DNA of 64,000 nucleotides, from positions 248,001 to 312,000 of the forward strand of contig NZ_PEKX01000007.1 of NCBI RefSeq assembly GCF_002796985.1, in the 5' to 3' direction. Below, one piece after another: positions 23,521 to 31,400 of the stretch. The DNA comes from Pseudomonas sp. GTDB taxonomy: Bacteria; Pseudomonadota; Gammaproteobacteria; Pseudomonadales; Pseudomonadaceae. The notes under the pieces were generated by a model. The model did no database searches. It was not told the origin of the DNA and worked only from the letters and a program-made list of their open reading frames with translations. How positions within the stretch are numbered: the first letter of the stretch is position 1; each line of letters starts with the position of its first letter. The translations under genes were made by a program, and so were the position numbers.

Positions 23521-24741
23521 ATGTTGCTCGTCGCCTTTCTCGGCGGGGTGCTGACCCTGCTCAGCCCCTGCATCCTTCCCGTACTGCCCTTGCTATTGCA
23601 GCGCGCCGGCGGCCCGGCGTGGTCGCCGTGGGTCACGCTGCTCGGCCTGGCCAGCGGCTTCGCCGTGCTGGCGAGTCTGGCGACCGTGTCCAGCAACTGG
23701 GTGATCGCCGCCAGCGAATGGGGCCGATACTTTGCCCTCGTGCTGCTAGCGGTTTCCGCCGTTGCGTTGCTCTGGCCGCGCTTCAGCGACTGGCTGGCCA
23801 AGCCCTGGGCGTGGATCGGCGACCGCCTGCAGGGCGAATCCCGCCGCCTGCCGCCGGCGCTTTCTACCTGGGTGCTGGGCTTCGCTGCCGGACTGCTGTG
23901 GGCGCCCTGCGCTGGGCCGGTGCTGGGGCTGATTCTCTCCGGCGCCATGCTGCAAGGGCCGAGTGCGCAGACCAGCCTGCTGCTGTTCGCCTACGGTCTG
24001 GGTAGTGCCACGGTGCTGGGTGTGGTGCTCTTCGCCGGTCGCCGGCTGATGCAGCACCTGCGGCCGCGCATGGCCGTCATCGAAGGACTGCGCCGCGCCA
24101 CCGGCGTGCTCGCCCTGCTGGCGGTGGTCGGTATCGCCAGCGGCACCAGCGCGCAACTGGCTTCCGGCAGCTCATCCACGCTGGTGAACAGCCTGGAACG
24201 CAAGGTCGTCGACGGCGTGCCTGCGCTCATCGCAAAACTGATGCCCGGCGACATGGCCCACGGCGCCGAACGCCTGCCCGACCTCGGCCCGGCTCCGGAA
24301 CTGCAAGGCGCGGTGGAGTGGATCAACAGCCCCGAACTGAACCTGCGCGATCTGCGCGGCAAGGTAGTGCTGGTCGACTTCTGGACCTACGACTGCATCA
24401 ACTGCCAGCACAGCCTGCCGTACGTGAATGCCTGGGCGAAGAAGTATGCGGACCAGGGCCTGGTGGTGATCGGCGTGCACACCCCGGAATACCCCTTTGA
24501 ACGCGTGCCGGCCAACGTCCGCGAAGCGGTGAAGCAGCACGACATCCACTACCCCGTGGCGCTGGATAACCAGTACCGCCTCTGGAACGCCTTCGCCAAC
24601 CAGTACTGGCCGGCGCACTACTTCATCGACGCCCAGGGGCGAGTTCGCCACCTGTCGATCGGCGAGGGCGGGTACGAGGAGCAGGAGCAGGTGATTCAGG
24701 CGTTGTTGAAGGAGAGGGATGGGGCGAAGGTTGGGGCCTGA
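23521..24741 (+). CDS. dipZ: DipZ-like CcdA-thioredoxin fusion protein
   Basis: A 406-residue membrane protein. Residues 1-220 form a CcdA/DsbD-type transporter of reducing equivalents, with one Cys in LSPCILPVLP (Cys17) and the second in LLWAPCAGPVLG. The C-terminal periplasmic thioredoxin-like domain (about 265-400) carries CINC (Cys292, Cys295) in WTYDCINCQHS, the DipZ form of the motif. The start at 23521 follows GAGGTG; the long upstream frame is rejected. Expected job: moving electrons from cytoplasmic thioredoxin to periplasmic thiols. In this locus it could keep Cys of the exported hvfA peptide reduced, which is inference. Confidence 0.88.
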   Translation: MLLVAFLGGVLTLLSPCILPVLPLLLQRAGGPAWSPWVTLLGLASGFAVLASLATVSSNWVIAASEWGRYFALVLLAVSAVALLWPRFSDWLAKPWAWIGDRLQGESRRLPPALSTWVLGFAAGLLWAPCAGPVLGLILSGAMLQGPSAQTSLLLFAYGLGSATVLGVVLFAGRRLMQHLRPRMAVIEGLRRATGVLALLAVVGIASGTSAQLASGSSSTLVNSLERKVVDGVPALIAKLMPGDMAHGAERLPDLGPAPELQGAVEWINSPELNLRDLRGKVVLVDFWTYDCINCQHSLPYVNAWAKKYADQGLVVIGVHTPEYPFERVPANVREAVKQHDIHYPVALDNQYRLWNAFANQYWPAHYFIDAQGRVRHLSIGEGGYEEQEQVIQALLKERDGAKVGA

Positions 24742-24743
24742 GT

Positions 24744-24772
24744 GAAGGGGCGGATGGCGCATCCGCCCCTTC
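24744..24772. terminator. Bidirectional terminator between dipZ and the antitoxin gene
   Basis: A perfect 13-bp stem (GAAGGGGCGGATG/CATCCGCCCCTTC) with a GCG loop, followed by TTATTTT on the plus strand. It fills the 31-base gap between two convergent genes. Confidence 0.8.
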
Positions 24773-25069
24773 TTATTTTCTGCTGCCGGCGGGCCTTGCT
24801 TGCAGCTCTACTCCCAGTGCCCGCATGACCTTCATCACCGTCTCGAAGCGCGGCTTGGCGCCCGGCGTGAAGACCTTGTAAAGGCTCTCCCGGCCTAGAC
24901 CCGAGTCATTGGCGATCTTGGTCATCCCACGCGCCTTGGCGATGTTGCCGATGGCCAGCAGCAACTCATCGGGATCGCCGTCAGCCAGGACCTGGGACAG
25001 GTATTCGGCGATGACTTCCTCGTTGTCCAGGTAGTGGCTGGTGTCGAAGTCGCTCAGTTCGATGGTCAT
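24773..25069 (-). CDS. HigA-like antitoxin, HTH protein
   Basis: A 98-residue DNA-binding antitoxin of the addiction-module antidote type. A helix-turn-helix lies at about residues 45-75 (GMTKIANDSGLGRESLYKVF) and a conserved C-terminal segment follows (PRFETVMKVMRALGVELQ). It is encoded after the toxin and overlaps it by four bases (ATGA), the HigBA order. It should bind the toxin and repress the shared promoter upstream of 25362. Confidence 0.88.
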   Translation of the reverse strand: MTIELSDFDTSHYLDNEEVIAEYLSQVLADGDPDELLLAIGNIAKARGMTKIANDSGLGRESLYKVFTPGAKPRFETVMKVMRALGVELQARPAGSRK

Positions 25070-25362
25070 TCAATGGCTCCCGCCAGCTGCTGCGCCAGCT
25101 TGATATCCCGCTGCTGGGAAGACTTGTCCCCGCCACACAGCAGCAGGATCACCACATCGCCACGGCGCGTGAAGTACACGCGATAGCCAGGACCGATATC
25201 CAATCGGATTTCCGATACACCAATACCTACTGACCGGAAATCGCCGAAGTGACCTGATCGGACACGGTCCAGACGACGTAGGATTGCGACTTTCCCACGG
25301 GCATCCCGAAGTCCGGAGAGCCAGTGATCAAACTGGGCAGTTTGCTTGAGTTGGTAGGTCAT
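25066..25362 (-). CDS. RelE/ParE-superfamily toxin (HigB-like)
   Basis: A 98-residue basic protein of the addiction-module killer family. The N-terminus QTAQFDHWLSGLRDARGKVAI, the central GDFRSVGIGVSEIRLDIGPG and the core strand YRVYFTRRGDVVILLLCGGDKSSQ are family signatures. RelE-type toxins usually cleave ribosome-bound mRNA; the exact target here is not known. It is the first gene of the pair. The pair is intact and stands beside a patch of decayed genes (25.6-28.7 kb). Confidence 0.88.
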   Translation of the reverse strand: MTYQLKQTAQFDHWLSGLRDARGKVAILRRLDRVRSGHFGDFRSVGIGVSEIRLDIGPGYRVYFTRRGDVVILLLCGGDKSSQQRDIKLAQQLAGAIE

Positions 25363-25631
25363 GCGGTGACTGTATCCAGAAGGATACGCTTAGGCGATGC
25401 TGTTTGCAGCTGAAAAATGATTTCCTGATGGGGAGCGTTCCGTGGCGGTTGTGGGCAGTTTCTGAGGGCTTAAATTCCCGCTCAGAAACATACATCGCTC
25501 GGCAGTCTGTTTCAGTAGCGCACCCATGTGGTTGGCCTACTTGTCGAGTGCATTCGGCTGCTCTTGTTCGATATCCGCACAGCGCATATTGCGGATAAAG
25601 CTTCACCTACGGCCATCCGGAGTACCGCGCG

Positions 25632-25862
25632 GTGGCGTGCTGGTTGTCGGACGAAGTGATCCCACTGCTGCGCGATCAGGGGCGAGGCGATCCGCAGCGA
25701 CCCCGGCGCGTCCAGATGAGCTGGCGCTCCGACCGAGTGACGGTCCTCGACTGGCAGGGGCGTCTGTGGGTTTCCTGGGACGACGTGCCGAAGTTCAGCA
25801 CGATATCGGCGGGTGTCGGTGGGTGGTTGGGGAAGTTGCGCGGCGACGGTCGCAGCGATTGA
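25632..25862 (+). CDS. Short unassigned ORF, possible gene remnant
   Basis: Up to 76 codons from a GTG; the frame stays open for about 13 codons upstream with no ATG and no ribosome site. The peptide (ACWLSDEVIPLLRDQGRG, then RVTVLDWQGRLWVSWDDVP) has the composition of real protein, so this may be the 3' end of a lost gene. I do not recognise it. It is the only candidate in the 25363-25973 gap; the rest of the gap shows nothing I can name. Confidence 0.3.
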   Translation: MACWLSDEVIPLLRDQGRGDPQRPRRVQMSWRSDRVTVLDWQGRLWVSWDDVPKFSTISAGVGGWLGKLRGDGRSD

Positions 25863-25973
25863 GCATCGCTGGCTTCAGTGCTGAATCAACAGTGCAAAGG
25901 GCGAACACAAGAAACCTGTGCAGCCTTCTATCAGGTGATGTCAAAATGAGCTCATCGCTGACAAGGAGGTCGT

Positions 25974-26645
25974 ATGAGGCTGATTACTGCATTGCTCATT
26001 GTGTTGCTGGCGGGCTGCTCCGCTCATGTGAAGAAGTCCGCCGAGGAGCCGTTGGCACTGTACTCCGACACGCGCGGGTCCATGGTGCTCAACATCACTG
26101 GCACCGAACGGGTGCAGAACAATGCCGAGTGGGGCGTGCTGCGCAATGTCTGGATGAATGCCATGCAGCGCCAGGCCACGGCGGCGGGCCTGAAGTACAC
26201 CGAGCAGGTGGGTGAAGTGCGCTTGACGCAAGTGCCAGCCACCCTGGTGCAGATCAATGTCACGAACTTCCGTTACCTGACCACCGGCGAGCGGGTGAAC
26301 CTCGGGGTGATGGTCGGTAATGCCTGGGTCAATTCGGAGGTGCAATACCTCGATGGGCAGACCGGTAAGCTCATGGGTTCGCGTAACTACGACACCTCTT
26401 CGAGTGCGTGGGAAGGCATTCTTTCCGCGATGACCGATAAGCAGTTGGAGGCGCTGTCTCGGTCCATCGTGGCGGACGTGCGCGGTGCCAGTGCGCTTGC
26501 GCGATCCGAGGCTATCCCGACACCTCCCTCGAAGGCGGCCGAACAGGCCTCCCTCGAGCAGAAGCTTGCCGACCTGCAGCAGCGCAACCTGCCGTATGAG
26601 CAGTATCAGCAGGAGTACCAGCGCATCCTGAGCGGCGGCCAGTAG
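25974..26645 (+). CDS. Lipoprotein of unknown function
   Basis: A 223-residue exported lipoprotein. MRLITALLIVLLAGCSA gives a lipobox (LLAGC) with the lipidated Cys at residue 15; the ribosome site is ACAAGGAGG. The mature part has a beta-rich central domain (about 30-145, including VNLGVMVGNAWVNSEVQYLDGQTGK) and a Gln-rich helical tail (EQASLEQKLADLQQRNLPYEQYQQEYQRI). The +2 residue is Ser, so sorting to the outer membrane is likely. Function is not recognised. Gene order gives no clear partner, though another lipoprotein gene lies about 1.1 kb away. Confidence 0.75.
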   Translation: MRLITALLIVLLAGCSAHVKKSAEEPLALYSDTRGSMVLNITGTERVQNNAEWGVLRNVWMNAMQRQATAAGLKYTEQVGEVRLTQVPATLVQINVTNFRYLTTGERVNLGVMVGNAWVNSEVQYLDGQTGKLMGSRNYDTSSSAWEGILSAMTDKQLEALSRSIVADVRGASALARSEAIPTPPSKAAEQASLEQKLADLQQRNLPYEQYQQEYQRILSGGQ

Positions 26646-26672
26646 GGTTTAGCGACCGGGCTGAATAGCTGT

Positions 26673-27685
26673 CTACTTGGGCGCTGCTTTGACGCGCGGT
26701 TGAGCCTGCTGGTGATGTTCCATCGGCGTCATGCCGAACCAGCGATGGTGGGCGCGGCAGAAGGAAGTAGTGCGTCGATACCCCTGCTCCAGGGAGATCT
26801 GCGCAACCGTCAGGCGGGTGTCGCGCATTAGCTGGGAGGCTTGCTGCTGGCGAATCTGATTGACGCGATCTTCGAAGTCCATTCCGCTGCTGGCCAGACG
26901 GCGCTGCAATGTTCGGGAGTGCAGGCGGATCAGGAGTGCCACTTCCTCGAGCGAGCAGCGATTCCTCGGCAGCAGCGCCTGGATATGGCGCTGGAGTTGA
27001 AGATAGAGATTGTCTTTCGGGGCGCAGTGGGCACCCAGGTAGAACCTTACAATTTCACGCAGCGTCGCATTGGCATGGACGCACGGCCCGCTTGAGGTCT
27101 TCGGAACGTAGCATGAGGGCGTTGTGGTCCTGGCCAAACAGCGCCGGGCAATTGAAATAGTGTTGGTAGCTGACCAGATCGCTGAGCGGTTGGTGGCGGA
27201 ACAGCGCGGCCTGGGGGCCGAAAGATGAGTCGAGCAATTCGGAAATCATCAGGCAGCCATGCAGGGCCGATTTCTCGATGATCTGCGGTATTTGCGTACG
27301 GCAAGGCACGGCGTTGTCGAAGTACAGCACGGCCCGCCCGGCCCGTTGCTCCAGCCGGTAATGGATGGAGGGGCTATAGAATCCCATGTAGCGCAATACC
27401 GCGACGAGTGAGTCGCAGACGGTGGCGGCTGTGCTGGCAAGATGCTGGAGCGGGCCGAGCAGCGTGGAGGCCCAGCCCCAGCCCCAGTCCCAGCTCTGGC
27501 ATCTGCAGGGCATTGGCAGTTCCTTCGAAGATTTGCACCAGACTCTTGTAGGAGAGCGTCTTCTCGTAATCGCCCACGACATCCAGGCTGATGCGATGAG
27601 GGGCAAACTGATCGTGCAATGACGCACCCCGCTGAGCGAGCAGTTCACCGAACTGCAGGAGGGCGGTTCCTCGGATACTGTCCAT
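26673..27685 (-). pseudogene. AraC-family regulator broken by two frameshifts
   Basis: Three overlapping frames add up to one AraC-type regulator with an arabinose-binding-like N-terminal domain. From 27685: MDSIRGTALLQFGELLAQRG to about MPELGLGLGLGLHAA. A second frame continues with LLGPLQHLASTAATVCDSLV to LMLRSEDLKRAV. A third frame, from about 27090, gives NATLREIVRFYLGAH and the C-terminal helix-turn-helix domain (CSLEEVALLIRLHSRTLQRR, then TVAQISLEQGYRRTTSFCRA). The first shift is beside an AGCCCC tandem repeat (27470-27490), a slippage-prone site. A sequencing error cannot be excluded, but two are needed. The gene 54936-55982 is an intact relative. Confidence 0.75.
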
Positions 27686-27747
27686 GGTCGCCTCCCAGGC
27701 GGGCCACGCTGTGCAGGAAAAGGGCGCCCGCCAGGGCGCCCCGTCGG

Positions 27748-28419
27748 TCACTTGTGCTTGAGCTGTTCGAAGGACTTGAGCATGTCCCGCGCCCAGCCAT
27801 CCAGTACCGCCTTGGCATCGTTGGCGGTCATCACCTGGGAAGAGTTGTCCAGCTCGGTGCCGGCACCTTTGCGCACGACCTGGGCGACCACCGTTCCGTC
27901 GTTACCGTTGAGGAAGGCGGCCTCGGTGGCAATGCTGGTGTCCTGGTCGCGGATGCCGGTTGCGGTGCTGACACCGGCGGCGATCAGGGCGATCGGGATC
28001 ACTTCATAGGGCTGCAGGCCCTTGGTCGAGGCGCTGACCGCGGTAATGGCCGGGCGCACGATCAGCACGCCTGGGCCGGGGCCATCGGCCAGGGGCAACG
28101 CCTTGGCAAACTGGGTTTTCAATGACTGGTCGTAGTAGTGGGTGATGCCGTCCAGGGTGCTCTGCGGAATCTTCTCGGTCGGTTGCGGTAGTGGGTAGAG
28201 CTGGCTGGGCTCAACGTAGACACTGGTGAACTGGCTGACATCGACTCCAGGCTTGACCCAACGCATCACCGCTTCACCGGAGGGCGATTTCTCCTCCTTG
28301 AGCGCTTTGTAGTCCTTGAGGAAACCCGAGTACTGCTCGGGCTCCACATATTTGCTTGCGCAACCGGACAGCACCAGGGACGTGAGGCACAGCGAGACCG
28401 CTAACGACTTCAACTTCAT
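27748..28419 (-). CDS. DUF3313 family lipoprotein
   Basis: A 223-residue lipoprotein: MKLKSLAVSLCLTSLVLSGC gives the lipobox LSGC with lipid on Cys20. The DUF3313 domain fills the rest, with YSGFLKDYKALKEEKSPSGE, VYVEPSQLYPLP and the late EAAFLNGNDGTVVAQVVRKG segment typical of these proteins. DUF3313 lipoproteins are envelope proteins of unknown role. It starts at 28419 behind GGAGCAACT. It lies between the broken AraC gene and the outer-membrane-protein remnant, so its original partners may have been lost. Confidence 0.82.
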   Translation of the reverse strand: MKLKSLAVSLCLTSLVLSGCASKYVEPEQYSGFLKDYKALKEEKSPSGEAVMRWVKPGVDVSQFTSVYVEPSQLYPLPQPTEKIPQSTLDGITHYYDQSLKTQFAKALPLADGPGPGVLIVRPAITAVSASTKGLQPYEVIPIALIAAGVSTATGIRDQDTSIATEAAFLNGNDGTVVAQVVRKGAGTELDNSSQVMTANDAKAVLDGWARDMLKSFEQLKHK

Positions 28420-28439
28420 GGAGTTGCTCCTTGTGTTCG

Positions 28440-28745
28440 AGACTGGCAGAGATTGGCTTGCGGGAGCTTTGCCCCGGCGCTGGAAGCGCCAGGTGACGCC
28501 AGCGCCCAGCCCAGGCAGGGCGACGTCCTTGTTGATAGCGGAAAAGGTGTTGCCGGATCGTGACGTGGTCTGCTCGGCATCCAGCTCGCCCAGCCGTCGT
28601 CGTAGTCCACGGCGAGGCCGAAATTGCCATAGGTGCCAAAGCCGATGGTGCTGCGCTCGTCGTTCTGCTGGCTAATGAAGCAGCTCGCGCCGGGCAGGTA
28701 CTCCAGCGTGTTGCCGCCCTTCTCCCCTGCACCGCAGCCCCCCCG
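28440..28745 (-). pseudogene. Remnant of a FadL/OmpP1-like outer membrane protein
   Basis: Minus-strand fragments in different frames resemble parts of a FadL-type transporter. TLEYLPGASCFISQQNDERS and TIGFGTYGNFGLAVDYDDGW lie at about 28718-28587, and KDVALPGLGAGVTWRFQRR follows in another frame at about 28525-28460. No start, signal peptide or continuous frame is present, and the usual about 400 residues have shrunk to about 100. The family call rests on the NFGL-D-YDD-WA pattern and is tentative. The rest of the 28420-28969 gap should hold the promoter of the MoxR operon. Confidence 0.4.
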
Positions 28746-28969
28746 AGGCTTGCGCGGCGACGTAATGCAGACTAGATGCTGGCTTGGGTTGTGCAACCGA
28801 GGGCACGCATTTCTGCATGATTTCCTGTTCATTTCACGACAGAGGCCATTGTGGAGAGGCCGTTCTTAGCTACAGTTACCCCGCAGACGGTGGCATGGCC
28901 GTGTGTCTGGGGCGCAGTTCCAGCACGCCATCGGCAAGGACTTCATCTCGACGGAACAAGGAACAAGCC

Positions 28970-29950
28970 GTGTCCACGCGTGAACAGATTGCGGACCTGG
29001 AAACTGCCGTATCGGCGCAGGTACTGGGCCAGGAAGAAACCGTCCGGCACATTCTGCTGGGCCTTCTGGCCAATGGTCATGTGTTGCTGGAAAGCCTGCC
29101 GGGGCTGGCCAAGACGCGTACGGTCAAGGCGCTGTCCCGGCACCTCGATGCGCGCATGAGCCGCGTGCAGTTCACCCCCGACCTGCTGCCCTCGGACATC
29201 ACCGGCGCGGAAATCCTCCAGCAGACGGAGCAGGGCAACCAGCTGAAATTCCAGCCTGGCCCGCTGTTCGGCAACGTCATCCTCGCTGACGAAATCAACC
29301 GCGCGCCGGCCAAGGTACAGGCCGCGCTGCTCGAAGCCATGGAGGAGCGCCAGATCACGGTGGCCGGGCAGACGCACCCCATGCCGGGGCTGTTCATGGT
29401 GCTGGCGACGCAGAACCCCATCGAGCAGGAGGGCACCTACCCGCTGCCCGAGGCGCAGATGGACCGCTTCCTGATGAAGCTGCTGATCGACTACCCCAAA
29501 GTCGAGGACGAATCCCGCGTGCTCCAGCTGGTGCGCGCGGAGGAACGCAGCCAGCAGTCCGGTGCGGCTGCCGAGGCGATCACCCCGCTCGCGCAGGATG
29601 CCGTGTTCGCGGCCAGGAAAGAGGTCGGAGACATTCACGTTTCCGAGGCCATCGACCGCTACCTGATCGACCTGATCCACGCCACGCGTCGACCGGCCGA
29701 TTACGACGCCGACCTGGCGCGCTGGCTGAAGGTTGGCGCCAGCCCGCGCGGCGGCATCAGCCTGGATCGAGTCTCCCGCGCGCACGCCTGGATGGCCGGC
29801 AACGACTACGTCACGCCCGACGATGTGCGAGCCGTTGTGCATCCCGTTCTTCGCCATCGCTTGCTGCTGTCCTACGACGCGGTGGCCGATGGGGTAGGCG
29901 CCGATCAGGTGATTGACCGGCTGCTCGACAAAGTCGCGATCCCAGCCTGA
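28970..29950 (+). CDS. MoxR family AAA+ ATPase
   Basis: A 326-residue cytoplasmic AAA+ chaperone-like ATPase. The GTG at 28970 (VSTREQIADLE) behind AAGGA is preferred over a distant in-frame start at 28784 whose extension is unlike the family. The Walker A position reads LESLPGLAKTRTVKA, so the usual G-x-x-G-x-GKT is replaced by SLPGLAKTR, as is normal for MoxR (GVPGLAKT). Walker B is VILADEINRAPAKVQAALLEAMEE and sensor 1 is VLATQNPIEQEGTYPLPEAQ. It is the first gene of a MoxR-DUF58-VWA operon and is thought to help fold or insert metal cofactors into VWA-partnered client proteins. Confidence 0.92.
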   Translation: MSTREQIADLETAVSAQVLGQEETVRHILLGLLANGHVLLESLPGLAKTRTVKALSRHLDARMSRVQFTPDLLPSDITGAEILQQTEQGNQLKFQPGPLFGNVILADEINRAPAKVQAALLEAMEERQITVAGQTHPMPGLFMVLATQNPIEQEGTYPLPEAQMDRFLMKLLIDYPKVEDESRVLQLVRAEERSQQSGAAAEAITPLAQDAVFAARKEVGDIHVSEAIDRYLIDLIHATRRPADYDADLARWLKVGASPRGGISLDRVSRAHAWMAGNDYVTPDDVRAVVHPVLRHRLLLSYDAVADGVGADQVIDRLLDKVAIPA

Positions 29951-29964
29951 GGAGGAGCGCGCCC

Positions 29965-30906
29965 ATGGCTGAACCTCAGCCGGTTGCCGATGGTTACGTC
30001 TACGCGTCGCTGGACCAGCTGATGCTGCTGGAGCATCGCGTGCGCGGCCTGAGCTTTCTCTCGCGGCAACCGCTTTCCAGTGTGCTGTCGGGTAGCCATG
30101 CGGCGCGTTTGCGCGGGCGCGGCTTGAGCTTCGACGAGCTGCGCCAGTACAACCCCGGCGATGACCTGCGCCACCTCGACTGGCGCGCCTCGCTGCGCTA
30201 CGGCAAGCCATTCGTGCGCAGCTACACCGAGGAGCGGGACCGGCCGACCCTGCTGCTGGTGGACCAGCGCATGAGCATGTACTTCGGTTCGAAGCGCAGC
30301 TTCAAGTCGGTGATCGCTGCAGAGCTTTGCGCACTGGGCGCCTGGATGGCCTTGCAGGCCGGCGATCGGGTCGGCGGGCTGGTCTTCGGCGACCGCCACA
30401 TCGAGTACATCCGACCGTTACGCAGCAGAGCGCGGGTGGAGGCGCTGTGCGCGGCCATCGTCCGGCATAATCACGCGCTGCATGCCACGCGCAGCGACGA
30501 CGACTCGCCCGGACAGCTCGACCGGGTGTTGCGCCAATGCCTGGGTGTCGCCGGGCACGACAGCCTGGTGGTGATCATCAGCGACTTTGCCGGGGTGACC
30601 GAGCAGACGCTGCAACTGTTACGGCAGTTGAGCGCGCATAACGACGTGCTGGCCTTGCAGGTCTTCGACCCTATCGCCCTGAAACTGCCCGACAAGGGCC
30701 GTGTGACGGTGACCCAGGGAGAGTTGCAGGTCGAGCTGGAAGTCGGTCGGCGTCAGGTTCATCGACCGCTGGGCGAGTTCCTTTCCGGTCGGTTGAAGGA
30801 TGTCGCGACACTGCTGCGCCGCAGCCAGGTGCCGCTGATGATGTTCAGCAGCGGACGCGACAGCCTGGAGCAATTGCGCGGTGAACTCGGGCGCCTGGCG
30901 CGATGA
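29965..30906 (+). CDS. DUF58 domain protein
   Basis: A 313-residue protein with the DUF58 signature LRGRGLSFDELRQYNPGDDL, then RHLDWRASLRYGKPFVRSY, at about residues 47-85, followed by a VWA-like half (LLLVDQRMSMYFGS, with a degenerate MIDAS: DQRMS instead of DxSxS). Such proteins are constant partners of MoxR ATPases. It follows moxR by 14 bp and overlaps the next gene by four bases. It is soluble or peripheral, and its direct activity is unknown. Confidence 0.9.
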   Translation: MAEPQPVADGYVYASLDQLMLLEHRVRGLSFLSRQPLSSVLSGSHAARLRGRGLSFDELRQYNPGDDLRHLDWRASLRYGKPFVRSYTEERDRPTLLLVDQRMSMYFGSKRSFKSVIAAELCALGAWMALQAGDRVGGLVFGDRHIEYIRPLRSRARVEALCAAIVRHNHALHATRSDDDSPGQLDRVLRQCLGVAGHDSLVVIISDFAGVTEQTLQLLRQLSAHNDVLALQVFDPIALKLPDKGRVTVTQGELQVELEVGRRQVHRPLGEFLSGRLKDVATLLRRSQVPLMMFSSGRDSLEQLRGELGRLAR

Positions 30907-31400
30907 GCATTCCCAGCATCGATCAACTCCAGGAATTGGCGGCGCCGCCTGCGACGGTCAGTTACTGGCCGCAGACCTGGGCCTGGGCACTGCTCGCGCT
31001 GCTCTTGCTGTTGGCCGCGGCAACGTGGGCGCTCTGGCGTTATCGGCGTTGGCGGCGCGATCGCTACCGGCGCGAGGCGCTGGCCCTGCTCGATGAGCTT
31101 GGCGCCGCGGCGAAAGACCCGTCGAACCGCGTGACCGCGTTGCGCCAGCTGCCGGCGTTGATCAAGCGCGTCGCGCTGTCTATGCCCGACGGCGGAGCAT
31201 CAGCGCCTCTGGGCGGCGCTGATTGGCAGGCGTTTCTACAGCAGCGCAGCACGCTGGCGTTGCCCGCCGATCTCGACCGCCACCTGGCCGTGCTGGCTTA
31301 CGCGCCGGACGCAAGTATCCAGGGCATGAGCGAGCAGGATGCGCAGGCTCTGCTGGCGGCCTGTCGGCAATGGGTCGAGGTTCATCATGTGGCAGCTTGA
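30903..31400 (+). CDS. DUF4381 membrane protein
   Basis: A 165-residue single-pass membrane protein: short N-terminus, TM helix at about 22-43 (WAWALLALLLLLAAATWALW), then a basic Arg-rich stretch and a cytoplasmic helical domain with REALALLDELGAAA and DWQAFLQQRST. This is the DUF4381 protein seen between DUF58 and VWA genes in MoxR operons. Its start overlaps the DUF58 stop (ATGA) and its end overlaps the VWA gene by 14 bases, so the genes are tightly coupled. Confidence 0.88.
   Translation: MSIPSIDQLQELAAPPATVSYWPQTWAWALLALLLLLAAATWALWRYRRWRRDRYRREALALLDELGAAAKDPSNRVTALRQLPALIKRVALSMPDGGASAPLGGADWQAFLQQRSTLALPADLDRHLAVLAYAPDASIQGMSEQDAQALLAACRQWVEVHHVAA

Noticed and set aside
22941..23948. 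Upstream extension of the response regulator to 23948
   Set aside because: It would swallow the divergent promoter, site C, DUF2790 and part of dipZ. The ATG at 22940 gives the standard length.
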